Source of the DNA: Mucilaginibacter sp. L294
GTDB lineage: Bacteria; Bacteroidota; Bacteroidia; Sphingobacteriales; Sphingobacteriaceae
Length of the DNA stretch: 64,000 bases
NCBI RefSeq assembly: GCF_001636615.1
Contig: NZ_LGEK01000017.1
Location: forward strand, 62,001 to 126,000
Direction: 5' to 3'
Part shown: positions 7,491 to 17,027 of the stretch, in pieces
Position numbering within the stretch: position 1 is the stretch's first letter
Layout of the letters: each line of letters starts with the position of its first letter
Translations under genes and position numbers: made by a program
Notes under the pieces: generated by a model
The model's input: only the letters and a program-made list of their open reading frames with translations
What the model was told of the DNA's origin: nothing
Databases searched by the model: none

Positions 7491-9571
7491 GCCCCGCCGG
7501 GTAGTTCCACCCAAAATACGGTGCCTTCATCCTGTTTGGTATCAAACCAAATTTTACCATTGTTTTGGGTTACCATATCCCGGCATAATATAAGGCCAAG
7601 ATTGTTGCCCTTTTCACCGTGGGTACCCATGCTTAGGGTATGCTCAAGGTTAAAAAGCTTATCGGCATTTGCCGCGCTTATGCCTGGGCCCGTATCTGCG
7701 ATGCTTACAATTACGTTGTCACCATTAATCTCGGCATTCAGTTTTATCTCATCACCAGGGTTGCAAAATTTTATGCTGTTTGATAGTAGGTTCCTGATTA
7801 CCAGGTTTATCATATTTCTATCCGCATACACGTGTATAGGCTCTGTTGCCTGGTTTATTACTTTTAAGCTTTTTAAACCTATTTTGGTTTCGTAAAGCCG
7901 CATGTTTTCCAATATACATTCGCTTATATTGAAATTTGCAGGCTTAACCACAATACCCTCTAACTGGCTTTTAGACCACTCCAGCAGGTTATCTAAAAAG
8001 GTACCGGTAGATATAATGGTATCTTCCAGTTTCATCAATAAGGAGTTAAACTCTTTTTTACCAATAATGCCATCATGATAAACGGCGAGTAGTGTTTGAA
8101 GGGTAGCCAGGGGCCCACGCAGATCATGAGAGATAATGGAAAAGAACTTGGTTTTGATATCATTAAGCCTTTCCAGTTCTGTATTCTGCGCGTTTACCAA
8201 CTCCATTTGAGTGTTAAGCTCCTCGTTAAGCACGGCCAGTTCTTTATTAATATTGGCTATCTCCTGCTGTTGTACTACAAGCTGTTTATTAGAGGCCTGT
8301 TTTTCGGCATTACGACGGTAAAGCACTATCAGCAGAAAAATGGCCAGCACCAAAACTAATGATGTAAAAACAATGGTGTTTGAATACTGATTTAGCTTGG
8401 TAAGGATGCTGGTGTTTTTGGTAGTGATGATGTGATTATCTTTTGCCAGCACAGCGTTTTCTGATCGCATCCGGTTTATTTCAATAAGCGTAACATCTTT
8501 TAATGATTTTTCACCCTGCAGGCTATCCTGTATGGCCAACATTTCAGATTGGGCAGCAAAAGCCTTTGGTATATCGTGCTTCTTTTTATAAACCGTAACC
8601 AGGCGCAGGTAACAATCGGCAACACCCGATTTTGAATCGATAGCCTTTCCTATTTTGATGCCTTGCAGTGCGTATTCTTTTACCTTATCATAATCTGGTA
8701 CATTAAGATAAACATCGGTAAGGTCTAAAAGAATGGCAAGCTGTTCGTACTGCTCATCTAATCCCTGCACAATTTTTAATGCCTCGTTTAAATTGCTGAC
8801 GGCCAGCCCGTATTGCTTGTTCTTACGATACGCCCGGCCAATGGCCTTTTTTACAAGGGCGATGCCGTTTTGGTCGTCGAGCTTTATGCGGATGGCAAGG
8901 CTCCTGTTCAGGCAATCCATGCCTTTTTCAATCTGGCCCACTTGCGCGTAGGTGTCGCCAACACAAAACAGGGCATACCCAATACCGGCGGTATCTTTTA
9001 AGATGGTATAGCTTTTTAATGCCTGGGTGTAATAAGTGTTGGCAAGCTGGTATTCCCTGCGGTCTTCATAAATGGAGCCAATATTGATGTAGCACTGGTT
9101 AACACCTTTTGTAAAATCAGCTTTTTTTAAGATCGTAAGCGCCCTAAGGTAATAGTTAATGGCCTCCTTATCGTCATCTAACCGGGTGTATGACAGGCCT
9201 GTGTTTGACAGGCTTTTACCCATTACAATAAGGTAATTTGTTTTTACTGCGGTATCGTAGGCTAAAGTGTAATAATAAATGGCGCTGTCCAGCCTGCTGC
9301 GGATCCCGTAGGATACCCCCATGCTCAGGTAAGCATCGGCGAGGGCTTTATCGTCATGTAGTTTTTCGGCAAGTTTTTTATAGATAACCGAGTAATAAAA
9401 TTTTTTCTCAGGGTCTACAGTTTTATAGGCTTCGGTAAGTTTTCCAAGCAGCCTTAAACGGGTTGTATCCGGAATGGTTTTTTTGAGCTGGCCCTGCAAC
9501 TCATTTACCTTAGCGATTTGGGCATAGCAAGGCATAGAAAAAAGCAGCAGCAACCAGCAGCAGCGCTTCAT
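7484..9571 (-). CDS. TPR-repeat sensor histidine kinase
   Basis: A hybrid-fold sensor kinase of 695 residues from ATG at 9571. An in-frame ATG at 9601 would add MPYPPPIKWF, but the chosen start puts a clean signal peptide (MKRCCWLLLLFSMPCYAQ) first. The periplasmic part (about 20-350) carries about eight tetratricopeptide repeats. A membrane helix (about 399-418) and a coiled coil (about 425-475) follow, then HisKA with the phospho-acceptor His482 (FFSIISHDLRGPLATL), then HATPase_c with N box NLVIRNLLSNSIKF, G1 DTGPGIS and G2 GNNLGLILC. There is no adjacent response regulator, so it is an orphan. Such TPR kinases are common in Bacteroidota; the signal is unknown. Confidence 0.9.
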   Translation of the reverse strand: MKRCCWLLLLFSMPCYAQIAKVNELQGQLKKTIPDTTRLRLLGKLTEAYKTVDPEKKFYYSVIYKKLAEKLHDDKALADAYLSMGVSYGIRSRLDSAIYYYTLAYDTAVKTNYLIVMGKSLSNTGLSYTRLDDDKEAINYYLRALTILKKADFTKGVNQCYINIGSIYEDRREYQLANTYYTQALKSYTILKDTAGIGYALFCVGDTYAQVGQIEKGMDCLNRSLAIRIKLDDQNGIALVKKAIGRAYRKNKQYGLAVSNLNEALKIVQGLDEQYEQLAILLDLTDVYLNVPDYDKVKEYALQGIKIGKAIDSKSGVADCYLRLVTVYKKKHDIPKAFAAQSEMLAIQDSLQGEKSLKDVTLIEINRMRSENAVLAKDNHIITTKNTSILTKLNQYSNTIVFTSLVLVLAIFLLIVLYRRNAEKQASNKQLVVQQQEIANINKELAVLNEELNTQMELVNAQNTELERLNDIKTKFFSIISHDLRGPLATLQTLLAVYHDGIIGKKEFNSLLMKLEDTIISTGTFLDNLLEWSKSQLEGIVVKPANFNISECILENMRLYETKIGLKSLKVINQATEPIHVYADRNMINLVIRNLLSNSIKFCNPGDEIKLNAEINGDNVIVSIADTGPGISAANADKLFNLEHTLSMGTHGEKGNNLGLILCRDMVTQNNGKIWFDTKQDEGTVFWVELPGGAK

Positions 9572-9601
9572 AAACCATTTTATAGGGGGGGGATAAGGCA
9601 T

Positions 9602-9926
9602 GGTTTGGCGTAGTTAATTAGGTGTTAATATATTGCGCGTCTTTTACTTACGTATCGCTCAAATAAACCAACGGTTAAATATAGCAATTACACCTTACAG
9701 ATAAGCACTATACAACGGTGGATATTTTTAAATTGTTGGTTAATGTTGTGCCAAGTGCTTGTTTTTTATTGCTTTAGCTGTATTTCTGATTGCTTATACC
9801 TATGGGAGTAGATAACATTATATCAAACTACCCCGGCCTGTTTTAAATGCCGTTGATAATTATGCAACAATACTGTTGCATTAATTATCAAATACTTTTT
9901 TCAATTTTGTGCGGTTTAAGTAATAG
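9602..9926. other. Intergenic region between divergent genes
   Basis: A 325-bp A+T-rich control region between the leftward TPR kinase gene and the rightward small membrane protein gene. No gene is seen in it. The only clear structure is the inverted repeat at 9853-9891, annotated separately. Confidence 0.6.
9853..9891. promoter_or_regulatory. Inverted repeat, probable operator of the efflux A region
   Basis: TTGATAATTATGCAACA and TGTTGCATTAATTATCAA are inverted around ATAC. The inner 8 bp (ATGCAACA/TGTTGCAT) are perfect and the outer part matches with a one-base bulge. It lies about 35 bp before the ATG of the small membrane protein and is followed by a -7-like CAATTTTG. The size and position suit a homodimeric repressor, but no candidate regulator gene lies next to it. 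Confidence 0.55.
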
Positions 9927-10319
9927 ATGGAAAATAGAAAAGCATTTTTCAGGTCTTTTTTGGCGTTAGGTATGATGGCTTTGTACTTTACAATTGCCAT
10001 AACGCATATATTTTTCCTGCCGCGCCTTAATAATGTGGCGCAAAAACATTCTTCAAGCCACAGCTCCATTTTTAAAAGAAAGTCGGAAACTATTTCTGAA
10101 ACAGGCTTTCAGTCTAATTTACTGCAACGGCCAGATAAATCTACCCTTGAGGATAAAAGATCGGCCATCAATGCTCCCGAAGCGATCGTCGCCTCTTTTC
10201 TCCTGTTGTTCCTTATGCTTCAACCATGGAAGCTTAGCCTGAAACGGCGCCTGTATTTTTTAAAAACCGTTTACAGCGCCCAATATTCTTACCTCACGTT
10301 CTGCACCTTCCGTATCTGA
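9927..10319 (+). CDS. Small membrane protein upstream of RND efflux operon A
   Basis: A 130-residue protein of unknown function. The N-terminus (KAFFRSFLALGMMALYFTIAITHIFFLP) is a membrane helix at about 9-30. A polar middle (about 35-85) rich in Ser, Lys and Arg follows, then a second hydrophobic segment (APEAIVASFLLLFLMLQPW, about 84-102) and a basic, aromatic tail. It lies 140 bp upstream of efflux operon A on the same strand and may be its accessory subunit; that is inferred from position only. Codon use looks like its neighbours and no overlapping frame is better. Confidence 0.6.
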   Translation: MENRKAFFRSFLALGMMALYFTIAITHIFFLPRLNNVAQKHSSSHSSIFKRKSETISETGFQSNLLQRPDKSTLEDKRSAINAPEAIVASFLLLFLMLQPWKLSLKRRLYFLKTVYSAQYSYLTFCTFRI

Positions 10320-10459
10320 TCCTGTCGCTTTAGGGCATCCTGCCTTTTAGCACTTACTCAATCATTTTTTCAATTAATTATCCATCGTTTATCGTTATAG
10401 CTATGCTGTGTAAAACAGTGTGGGCTATTTACGGTAGGCATATTCCGGAACATCAATAT

Positions 10460-11851
10460 ATGCGAATTTCAAAGAAACAAGTATGCATGCTTATTGGCCT
10501 ATTAATAAGCGCCGGTGCGTATGCACAGCAAAACAACCCGCCGGTAAGTTTAAAAACGCTTTTAAACAATATAAACCAAAACGCGCCGACGCTGCTTACC
10601 GACTCGTCGGCCATCCTTATAAAACAGGCACAGGCTGCCGAAACACGCGGCAACTGGCTGCCCAATTTAAAGCTGAATTACCAGGCCGATTACGGCACAA
10701 ATAACAATACGGCCGGCCCGTATTTTGGGTTTGGCATTATCCCGTCAAATTCAAGAGGGGTGCGGCCGGAGAGTAACACCACAACCGTATCGGCCAATGT
10801 TGGTGTTGTAGCCCTGGATTGGGAACTGTACAATTTTGGGGCTTACGGTGCGCAAAATAAAGTAGCCAGCTCTGATGTGCGGGTGCAGCAAAACCAATTT
10901 CAGGGTTCAAAATATCAATTGCAGGCTTATACCATCAACACCTATCTGCAATTGCTCAGGCTGCAAAACTACCTGTCTATACAGTTGCGTAATATTAAAC
11001 GCAATGCCGAGATAAGGCGCTCGGTGCAGTCGCTGGCTAAAAGTGGCGTTAGGGCAGGTGTTGATACCAGCATAGCCGAGGCCGAACTATCAAAGGCAAG
11101 GCTCAATTATATCGAGCTTAACAACCAGTTTAAAAAGCTGCAATTGCAGTTGTCGTCGCTCAGCGGATTGCCATATACATCTATTATACCCGATACAACT
11201 GTTGACGACAAGCTGATGAAAGCCCCCGTTACTATAGGCCAGCTAACATTGGATACCGTTGACCACCCGGTTATTAATTACTATAAATCGGTTTATAATA
11301 ACAGCCTGCAGCGCGAGGATATGGTGAAGAAAAGCTATAACCCTAAAATACTATTTGAGGGTGCGGTTTGGGGTCGCGGCTCAAGTGTAGATGCGAACGA
11401 TCATTTTAACAGCCTGGACAGCGGTTGGGGGTTTGACCGTGGTAACTACCTGGTTGGTATAGGGATATCATATAACCTTTTCGACTTGCGCCGCAAACAG
11501 TTAAAGTTGAGCACGCAAAAGGCTGCTACCTACTACAACCGTAAAAAACTGGAAGAGCAAAAGCAACTGTTGGCTGTAAACGCCAGCCAGGCCGATGTGG
11601 AACTGGAGACCGCCCAACAGCGCCTGCAGGAGATCCCTCATCAGCTAAAGGCCGCAACAGATGGCTACCGGCAAAAGTTATCGCTTTACAAAAACGGCTT
11701 AACAGATATTATTGAGCTGAATGCAGCCCTCAACATCCTGTATCGTGCCGAAACTGATTTTGCCGAAGCAAGGTATGCCTTTGCCAACGCGTTATTCCAA
11801 AAAGCGGTTACCGAGAACCAGGTAGGCGCAGTTTTAACCCTCTTAAAATAA
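10460..11851 (+). CDS. TolC-type outer membrane efflux protein, operon A
   Basis: A 463-residue outer-membrane factor that forms the trimeric exit duct of a tripartite RND pump. The ATG at 10460 is preferred over an upstream in-frame ATG at 10403 because it begins a standard signal peptide (MRISKKQVCMLIGLLISAGAYAQ). Two repeats of the long-helix plus beta-strand OEP unit are visible; the halves carry the typical turns LQLLRLQNYLSIQLRN...AGVDTSIAEAELSKARLN and YRQKLSLYKNGLTDIIELNAALNILYRAETDFAEARY. It is the first gene of the OMF-RND-adaptor operon, 7 bp before the RND gene. Confidence 0.93.
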   Translation: MRISKKQVCMLIGLLISAGAYAQQNNPPVSLKTLLNNINQNAPTLLTDSSAILIKQAQAAETRGNWLPNLKLNYQADYGTNNNTAGPYFGFGIIPSNSRGVRPESNTTTVSANVGVVALDWELYNFGAYGAQNKVASSDVRVQQNQFQGSKYQLQAYTINTYLQLLRLQNYLSIQLRNIKRNAEIRRSVQSLAKSGVRAGVDTSIAEAELSKARLNYIELNNQFKKLQLQLSSLSGLPYTSIIPDTTVDDKLMKAPVTIGQLTLDTVDHPVINYYKSVYNNSLQREDMVKKSYNPKILFEGAVWGRGSSVDANDHFNSLDSGWGFDRGNYLVGIGISYNLFDLRRKQLKLSTQKAATYYNRKKLEEQKQLLAVNASQADVELETAQQRLQEIPHQLKAATDGYRQKLSLYKNGLTDIIELNAALNILYRAETDFAEARYAFANALFQKAVTENQVGAVLTLLK

Positions 11852-11858
11852 TTTAAAC

Positions 11859-14800
11859 ATGTCAATGGTCACATCCGCACTAAAAAGGCCTATCACCACG
11901 GTGGTGATAACCTTAAGCCTGCTCATATTTGCAGTGCTTAGTGCAATAAATATACCTATAGATATCTTCCCGCAGTTAAACCTGCCTACCATATACGTTA
12001 TAGAATCTTACGGGGGCATGTCGCCCCAGCAAATGGAGGGTTTCTTTTCCACCCGTTTGCAGGATCAGTTCTTGTACGTTAATGGTGTAAAAAATATTAC
12101 CAGTAAAAATATACAGGGCTTAACCATGCTTAAGCTTAGTTTTTACGAAAACACCAACATGGCCGAAGCACAGGCCCAGGTTGCTTTACAGGTTAACCGC
12201 GCCATGAAGTTTTTCCCGCCCGGGGCCTTGCCGCCGCAGGTAGTACGGTTTGATGCCTCATCATTACCGGTTGGGCAAATGGTGTTATCAGCACCATCGC
12301 GCAGCCTCAAGGAAATTTATGACCTGGCCGCCACCAGGGTGCGGCCCATGTTCGCATCGGTACCGGGCCTGTCTGCGCCGCCGCCTTTTGGGGCCAATTC
12401 AAGGTCTATCACCGTAAATGTCGACCCTAACAAACTAAGAAGCTACGGCCTCACGCCCGACGAAGTAGTTAGTGCGCTGGCCAAATTCAATGTAATGTCG
12501 CCATCGGGTAACCTCAGGCTGGATAACACTATGTTTGTTACCACCATTAACACACTGGTAAAACAGGTTGATGAATTTGGCAATATCCCGGTGGTAACTA
12601 AAAATGGCGTGCCCATATTGGTTAAAGATGTTGCCCGCGTGGCCGATGCCAGCGATATAACGGTAGATTATGCCCTCATTAACGGCAAGCGGTCGGTATA
12701 TATACCGGTAGTTAAAACAGCCGATGCCAGCACCTGGAGCGTAGTGCAAGCGTTAAAAGCCAAAATACCCGATATACAAAGCCTGCTGCCCGATGATGTA
12801 AAGATCTCTTATGAATTCGATCAGTCGGTATTTGTAATAAACGCGGTTAAAAGCTTAATAACCGAGGGCGGTCTTGGCGCCTTGCTTACCGGTTTAATGG
12901 TGCTGCTTTTTCTGCGCGACTGGCGAAGCAGTTTAATTGTGGTGATAACCATCCCGGTATCTATCCTGATAGGTGTGCTGCTGTTAGGTTTGTTTGGCCA
13001 AACCATCAATATCATGACGCTGAGCGGCCTCGCTTTGGCCATTGGTATACTTGTTGACCAGGCTACGGTAACTATTGAGAATATACACCAGCACCTGGAG
13101 ATGGGTAAGAACAAAGCGCAGGCCATTTATGATGCCTGCGAGGAAATATCCTTCCCGCTGTTGCTTATCCTGCTGTGTATACTGGCTGTGTTTGCGCCAT
13201 CATTTATGATGAACGGGGTGCCTAAAGCTATGTTTTTGCCGCTGTCGCTATCTATTGGGTTAACCATGATCGTGTCGTATGTTATTGCCCAAACACTGGT
13301 GCCTATATTATCAAACTGGCTTATTAAAGTCGAAACCTATCAGCATTATGAACATGGCGAATTGCACGCGCATGCAGGTGAAACATTAAACCGGGAGGAG
13401 GAAGACCAGGTAAACCATCATTTGCAGCAGGAGGAAAAGCACCCGGAAAAGAACGACCTGTTTGAGCGGATAAAAATGCGGTTTATGGGCATTATTGAAA
13501 GTTGGATGCCTTACAAGAAAATAATAGTACCCGTGTACCTGGTTGTGGTAATTGCCCTTGCCGGTTTATGCTTTGTTTTTATTGGTAAGGATATGATGCC
13601 AAAGTTAAACAACGGCCAGTTCCAGATCCGCATAAAAGAACCCGATGGTACCCGTTTAGAGCGTACCGAAGATAAGCTAAAAACGGTATTGGCCATTATT
13701 GATAGCACGGTAAACCACCATGTAGCCATTACATCGGGCTATGTGGGTATTGTGCCCAGCAGTTATGGTACCAGTAACCTTTATGTGTTTAATACCGGCA
13801 CGCACGAGGCTGTTTTACAGGTAAACCTGGATGAAGGTTACCATGTAAATATGGACGACCTTAAAGATGCCCTGCGTAAAAACATCGCGTCCCGCATCCC
13901 CGAACTGCGTATAACTTTTGAGCCGATAGACATGACTGAGAAGATCATGAGCCAGGGCGCATCAACCCCAATTGAGATACGCGTTGCAGGGAAGGACATG
14001 GGTCAGATAGAGGGTTACGCCAACAAGGTATTGGATAAACTGAAAAAGATAGATTACCTGAGGGATGTACAGATCACACAGCCGCTAAAGTTCCCGGTTA
14101 TAGCTATCAGCATAGACAGGATCAAGGCGGCGCAGTTAGGCCTAAATGTTACCGATATAGCCCGCTCTGTTACCGCAAGTACATCATCAAGCCGCTTTAC
14201 CGAAAAGAACCAGTGGCTGGATGAAAAATCGGCCTATACCTACCAGGTGCAGGTGCAGATACCCGAGTATGTGATGAACACCATGGACGAGCTGAAGGAG
14301 ATCCCGCTGGTAAAAGGGCAAAGCACACCCGTATTGGGCGATATAGCAAGCTTTAAAATAAACTACGCCCCCGGCGAGTATGACCGCACCGGCCCTCGGC
14401 GTTTTTTAACGGTAAGCGCCAATATCTATAAAAAAGACTTGGGTACGGCAACAGCCGATGTGCACAAAGCCATTAAAGCTGTTGGCGAACCGCCCAAGGG
14501 TTTGCTGGCCGAGGTTAAGGGTATGTCAAGCTTATTGACAGAAACCTTCACCAGCCTGCAAAACGGGCTGATGTTTGCCATTTTGGTGATACTGTTATTA
14601 CTGGCCGCTAATTACCAGTCGTTCAAGCTGTCGTTTACGGTATTATCTACTGTGCCGGCTGTAATATTGGGTTCGTTAACAGCCTTGCTGCTAACCGGGT
14701 CTACCCTTAACCTGCAAAGCTACATGGGCATGATCATGTCAACCGGGGTATCGGTTGCCAACGCTATCCTTATTGTTACCAACGGCGAAACCCTGAGGTT

Positions 14801-15110
14801 AGATTATAAAGATGCAACCCGGGCGGCAGTAACCAGCGCCTCTATCAGGCTAAGGCCAATTTTAATGACCAGCCTTGCCATGATGGCTGGTATGGTACCC
14901 ATGGCATCAGGCATGGGCGAGGCGGGCGAGCAAACCGCGCCTTTAGGCCGCGCCGTTATAGGCGGGCTGTTTGCCTCAACCATAGCCGCCCTGTTTATTT
15001 TGCCGATGGTGTTTGCCTGGGTGCAAAATAAAACCACTTATGAGTCGCCATCGCTAATGAAAGATGTAAATACCAACCCAACCAAAGACCCTCAACCCAC
15101 TAATATATAA
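11859..15110 (+). CDS. RND family efflux inner-membrane transporter, operon A
   Basis: A 1083-residue proton-driven RND pump of the HAE1/AcrB type with 12 membrane helices and two large periplasmic loops. TM1 is near 10-30, and the TM2-TM4 block at 335-410 ends in LALAIGILVDQATVTIENIHQH. Where AcrB has the relay pair Asp407-Asp408, this protein has Asp400-Gln401. In TM10 (MSTGVSVANAILIV) the AcrB relay Lys940 position is Ala. It aligns without gaps to the transporter of operon B over at least the first 400 residues, so the two are paralogues. A long acidic/His-rich cytoplasmic insert (about 485-540) joins the halves. The substrate cannot be read from the sequence. Confidence 0.95.
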   Translation: MSMVTSALKRPITTVVITLSLLIFAVLSAINIPIDIFPQLNLPTIYVIESYGGMSPQQMEGFFSTRLQDQFLYVNGVKNITSKNIQGLTMLKLSFYENTNMAEAQAQVALQVNRAMKFFPPGALPPQVVRFDASSLPVGQMVLSAPSRSLKEIYDLAATRVRPMFASVPGLSAPPPFGANSRSITVNVDPNKLRSYGLTPDEVVSALAKFNVMSPSGNLRLDNTMFVTTINTLVKQVDEFGNIPVVTKNGVPILVKDVARVADASDITVDYALINGKRSVYIPVVKTADASTWSVVQALKAKIPDIQSLLPDDVKISYEFDQSVFVINAVKSLITEGGLGALLTGLMVLLFLRDWRSSLIVVITIPVSILIGVLLLGLFGQTINIMTLSGLALAIGILVDQATVTIENIHQHLEMGKNKAQAIYDACEEISFPLLLILLCILAVFAPSFMMNGVPKAMFLPLSLSIGLTMIVSYVIAQTLVPILSNWLIKVETYQHYEHGELHAHAGETLNREEEDQVNHHLQQEEKHPEKNDLFERIKMRFMGIIESWMPYKKIIVPVYLVVVIALAGLCFVFIGKDMMPKLNNGQFQIRIKEPDGTRLERTEDKLKTVLAIIDSTVNHHVAITSGYVGIVPSSYGTSNLYVFNTGTHEAVLQVNLDEGYHVNMDDLKDALRKNIASRIPELRITFEPIDMTEKIMSQGASTPIEIRVAGKDMGQIEGYANKVLDKLKKIDYLRDVQITQPLKFPVIAISIDRIKAAQLGLNVTDIARSVTASTSSSRFTEKNQWLDEKSAYTYQVQVQIPEYVMNTMDELKEIPLVKGQSTPVLGDIASFKINYAPGEYDRTGPRRFLTVSANIYKKDLGTATADVHKAIKAVGEPPKGLLAEVKGMSSLLTETFTSLQNGLMFAILVILLLLAANYQSFKLSFTVLSTVPAVILGSLTALLLTGSTLNLQSYMGMIMSTGVSVANAILIVTNGETLRLDYKDATRAAVTSASIRLRPILMTSLAMMAGMVPMASGMGEAGEQTAPLGRAVIGGLFASTIAALFILPMVFAWVQNKTTYESPSLMKDVNTNPTKDPQPTNI

Positions 15111-15114
15111 CAAC

Positions 15115-16197
15115 ATGAAAACAAGATATTTAATACTGCTTGGCAGCTTAAGTTTTTTAGCAGCCTGCAACAGCAGCCAAAAACCGGTAGATATGACCGC
15201 CCCATCAGCAAAGGGGGCAAAAAAATACGAAACAGGTACCATTGCCGAAAAGGCACTTTCCAGTATGGCCCGCTTGCCGGGGCAGCTTAAACCATTTAAC
15301 GAGGTTTACATATTCCCAAGGGTAAACGGGTTTGTTAAATCTGTTTATGTTGATAGGGGCACCATGGTAAAAAAGGGGCAGTTGCTGGTAACCATTGAAG
15401 CCCCCGAGATGGAATCGCAGGTACAAGCCGTTAGCTCGCGCTACCTGCAAGCCCAGGAAACCGCCATTGCCAGCCGCGAAAAATACCAGCGGCTGAAAGA
15501 GGCCGCTAAAGAACCGGGTTCGGTATCGCCGCTTGAACTGGACAACGCCATGGCAAAAATGAGGGCTGATGAAGCGATGGCCAAGTCAGAAAACTCAAAC
15601 GTTGCATCGGTACGCACCATGCACGATTACCTGAACATTCGCGCGCCATTTGATGGGATGATCATCCAGCGTAACGTATCGCCGGGGGCGCTGGTAGCGC
15701 CGGGTAAGGGAACAGACCAGCCCATGCTGGTTTTGCAGGATACCCGCAAGCTGCGCTTAGAGGTTTACATCCCCGAGGATTATGTAGATAAGGTAGACCT
15801 GAAACAGCTGGTAAAGTTCACCTTTAACGCTATGCCCGGCAGGGAGCAAACCGCCAGCATCAGCCGCTCGGCAAATGCGCTGGGCAGCATGCGGTCTGAA
15901 GCGATAGAGATTGATGTACATAACCCCGATGGCAACTTAAAACCGGGCATGTATGCCGAGGTGAAGATCCCGATGCTATCCGGTGCAAAATCATTATTGG
16001 TGCCTAACAATGCCATCGTTCGGTCTACCGAAAGGCAATACGTTGTTACTGTAAAAAATGGCAAGGCGGTGCTGGTAGATATTAAGGAAGGCTTATCCCG
16101 GAATGATTCAACAGAGGTATTTGGTAACCTTAAAGCCAAAGAGGTGATACTGAAGAATGCCAGCGACGAGGTTAGAGACGGCGCCCTGATCAACTAA
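15115..16197 (+). CDS. RND efflux periplasmic adaptor lipoprotein, operon A
   Basis: A 360-residue membrane-fusion protein that bridges the RND pump and the outer-membrane channel. The signal has a lipobox at LAAC (Cys18), so it should be anchored in the inner membrane. In order: the first half of the lipoyl domain with VNGFVKSVYVDRGTMVKKGQLLVTIEAPEM, an alpha-hairpin (about 100-160), the second lipoyl half (YLNIRAPFDGMIIQRNVSPGALV), a beta-barrel, and a membrane-proximal domain ending in VPNNAIVRSTERQYVVTVKNGKAVLVDIKEG. It starts 4 bp after the RND gene and closes operon A; a hairpin terminator follows. Confidence 0.94.
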   Translation: MKTRYLILLGSLSFLAACNSSQKPVDMTAPSAKGAKKYETGTIAEKALSSMARLPGQLKPFNEVYIFPRVNGFVKSVYVDRGTMVKKGQLLVTIEAPEMESQVQAVSSRYLQAQETAIASREKYQRLKEAAKEPGSVSPLELDNAMAKMRADEAMAKSENSNVASVRTMHDYLNIRAPFDGMIIQRNVSPGALVAPGKGTDQPMLVLQDTRKLRLEVYIPEDYVDKVDLKQLVKFTFNAMPGREQTASISRSANALGSMRSEAIEIDVHNPDGNLKPGMYAEVKIPMLSGAKSLLVPNNAIVRSTERQYVVTVKNGKAVLVDIKEGLSRNDSTEVFGNLKAKEVILKNASDEVRDGALIN

Positions 16198-16198
16198 A

Positions 16199-16243
16199 GC
16201 TAAAATGGCAGTGCTGATAACCGGCACTGCCATTTTATTTAAT
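16199..16243 (+). terminator. Rho-independent terminator of efflux operon A
   Basis: AAAATGGCAGTGC pairs perfectly with GCACTGCCATTTT around TGATAACCG, followed by ATTT. It lies directly after the adaptor stop and separates operon A from the two-component system. Confidence 0.88.
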
Positions 16244-16269
16244 TATAAAACGGGCAGCTGGTGCGGTAT

Positions 16270-16291
16270 CTTCAAAATTGCTTCAATATTA
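16270..16291 (+). promoter_or_regulatory. Tandem 11-bp direct repeat, likely response-regulator box
   Basis: CTTCAAAATTG is followed immediately by CTTCAATATTA. Two 11-bp repeats in a 22-bp box are the classic layout for OmpR/PhoB-family DNA binding. The first 17 bp recur exactly at 18352-18368 before efflux operon B. A consensus -7 box (TAGTTTTG, 16305-16312) follows at a spacing that puts the box at -33, so it suggests autoactivation of the response-regulator gene. Confidence 0.68.
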
Positions 16292-16304
16292 ACCCGTACC
16301 TTAG

Positions 16305-16312
16305 TAGTTTTG
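16305..16312 (+). promoter_or_regulatory. -7 promoter element of the response-regulator gene
   Basis: TAGTTTTG matches TAnnTTTG, 20 bp before the ATG at 16332, with the 11-bp tandem repeats just upstream. Confidence 0.55.
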
Positions 16313-16331
16313 AGGCCGTAAGCATTAGTTA

Positions 16332-17027
16332 ATGAAAATACTCATTGTAGAAGATAACCGGGCGCTGGCCAGTAGTGTGCATGAGTACCTATCGCGCGAG
16401 AATTACGTTTGCGAGCAGGCCTTTAACCTGCACGAAGCCAAAGAGAAGTTGCTTTTTTTTGCTTACGACTGCATTATCTTAGATATTATGCTACCCGATG
16501 GCAGCGGGCTCGACCTGCTTAATTTTATCAAGGAAAAGCATATCTCCGGCTCCATACTCATCGTATCGGCTAAAGGCGCTATGGACGATAAGATCCGCGG
16601 GCTGGAAGAAGGTGCTGACGATTATATAACCAAACCCTTTCACCTGCCCGAGTTAAACGCACGTTTGCGGGCTATCCATCGCCGTAAGGACCTGGATGGG
16701 AGCCATTTGGTTGTATTTAACGAGATAAGCCTCAACACCAATACCTTCGAGGTTACCATCAGTAACAAACACCTTGATGTTACCCGTAAGGAGGTAGAAC
16801 TGCTGTTATACTTTTTAGTGAACCGGAACCGTTTATTATCCCGGCAGGCAATTGCAACCCATTTGTGGGGCGATTATACCGATAACCTCAGTAATGTTGA
16901 TTTTGTGTACCAGCACGTAAAAAATATCCGTAAAAAAATAAATCAGGCAAAGGGCAACGACTATATTGATACGGTATATGGCCTGGGCTATAAATTTAAC
17001 ACCCATAAATATGAAACTGGTAGATAA
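16332..17027 (+). CDS. OmpR/PhoB-family response regulator of efflux regions A/B
   Basis: A 231-residue two-domain regulator. The receiver domain (1-115) has the acidic pair Glu7-Asp8, phospho-acceptor Asp51 (CIILDIMLPDGSG), Ser79 and Lys101 (ITKPF). The C-terminal winged helix (about 130-228) has the family pattern LDVTRKEVELLLYFLVNRNRLLSR...VYQHVKNIRKKI...DTVYGLGYKF. It overlaps the histidine kinase gene by 17 bp. Its position between two RND operons, and the shared 11-bp tandem repeats, indicate that it controls operon B and itself. The regulator of efflux region C has the same residue spacing (Asp51, Lys101), so the two systems are related. Confidence 0.94.
   Translation: MKILIVEDNRALASSVHEYLSRENYVCEQAFNLHEAKEKLLFFAYDCIILDIMLPDGSGLDLLNFIKEKHISGSILIVSAKGAMDDKIRGLEEGADDYITKPFHLPELNARLRAIHRRKDLDGSHLVVFNEISLNTNTFEVTISNKHLDVTRKEVELLLYFLVNRNRLLSRQAIATHLWGDYTDNLSNVDFVYQHVKNIRKKINQAKGNDYIDTVYGLGYKFNTHKYETGR

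Noticed and set aside
10033..10242. Second plus-strand frame inside the small membrane protein gene
   Set aside because: Overlaps the better frame at 9927, which has two hydrophobic helices and a promoter-proximal start.
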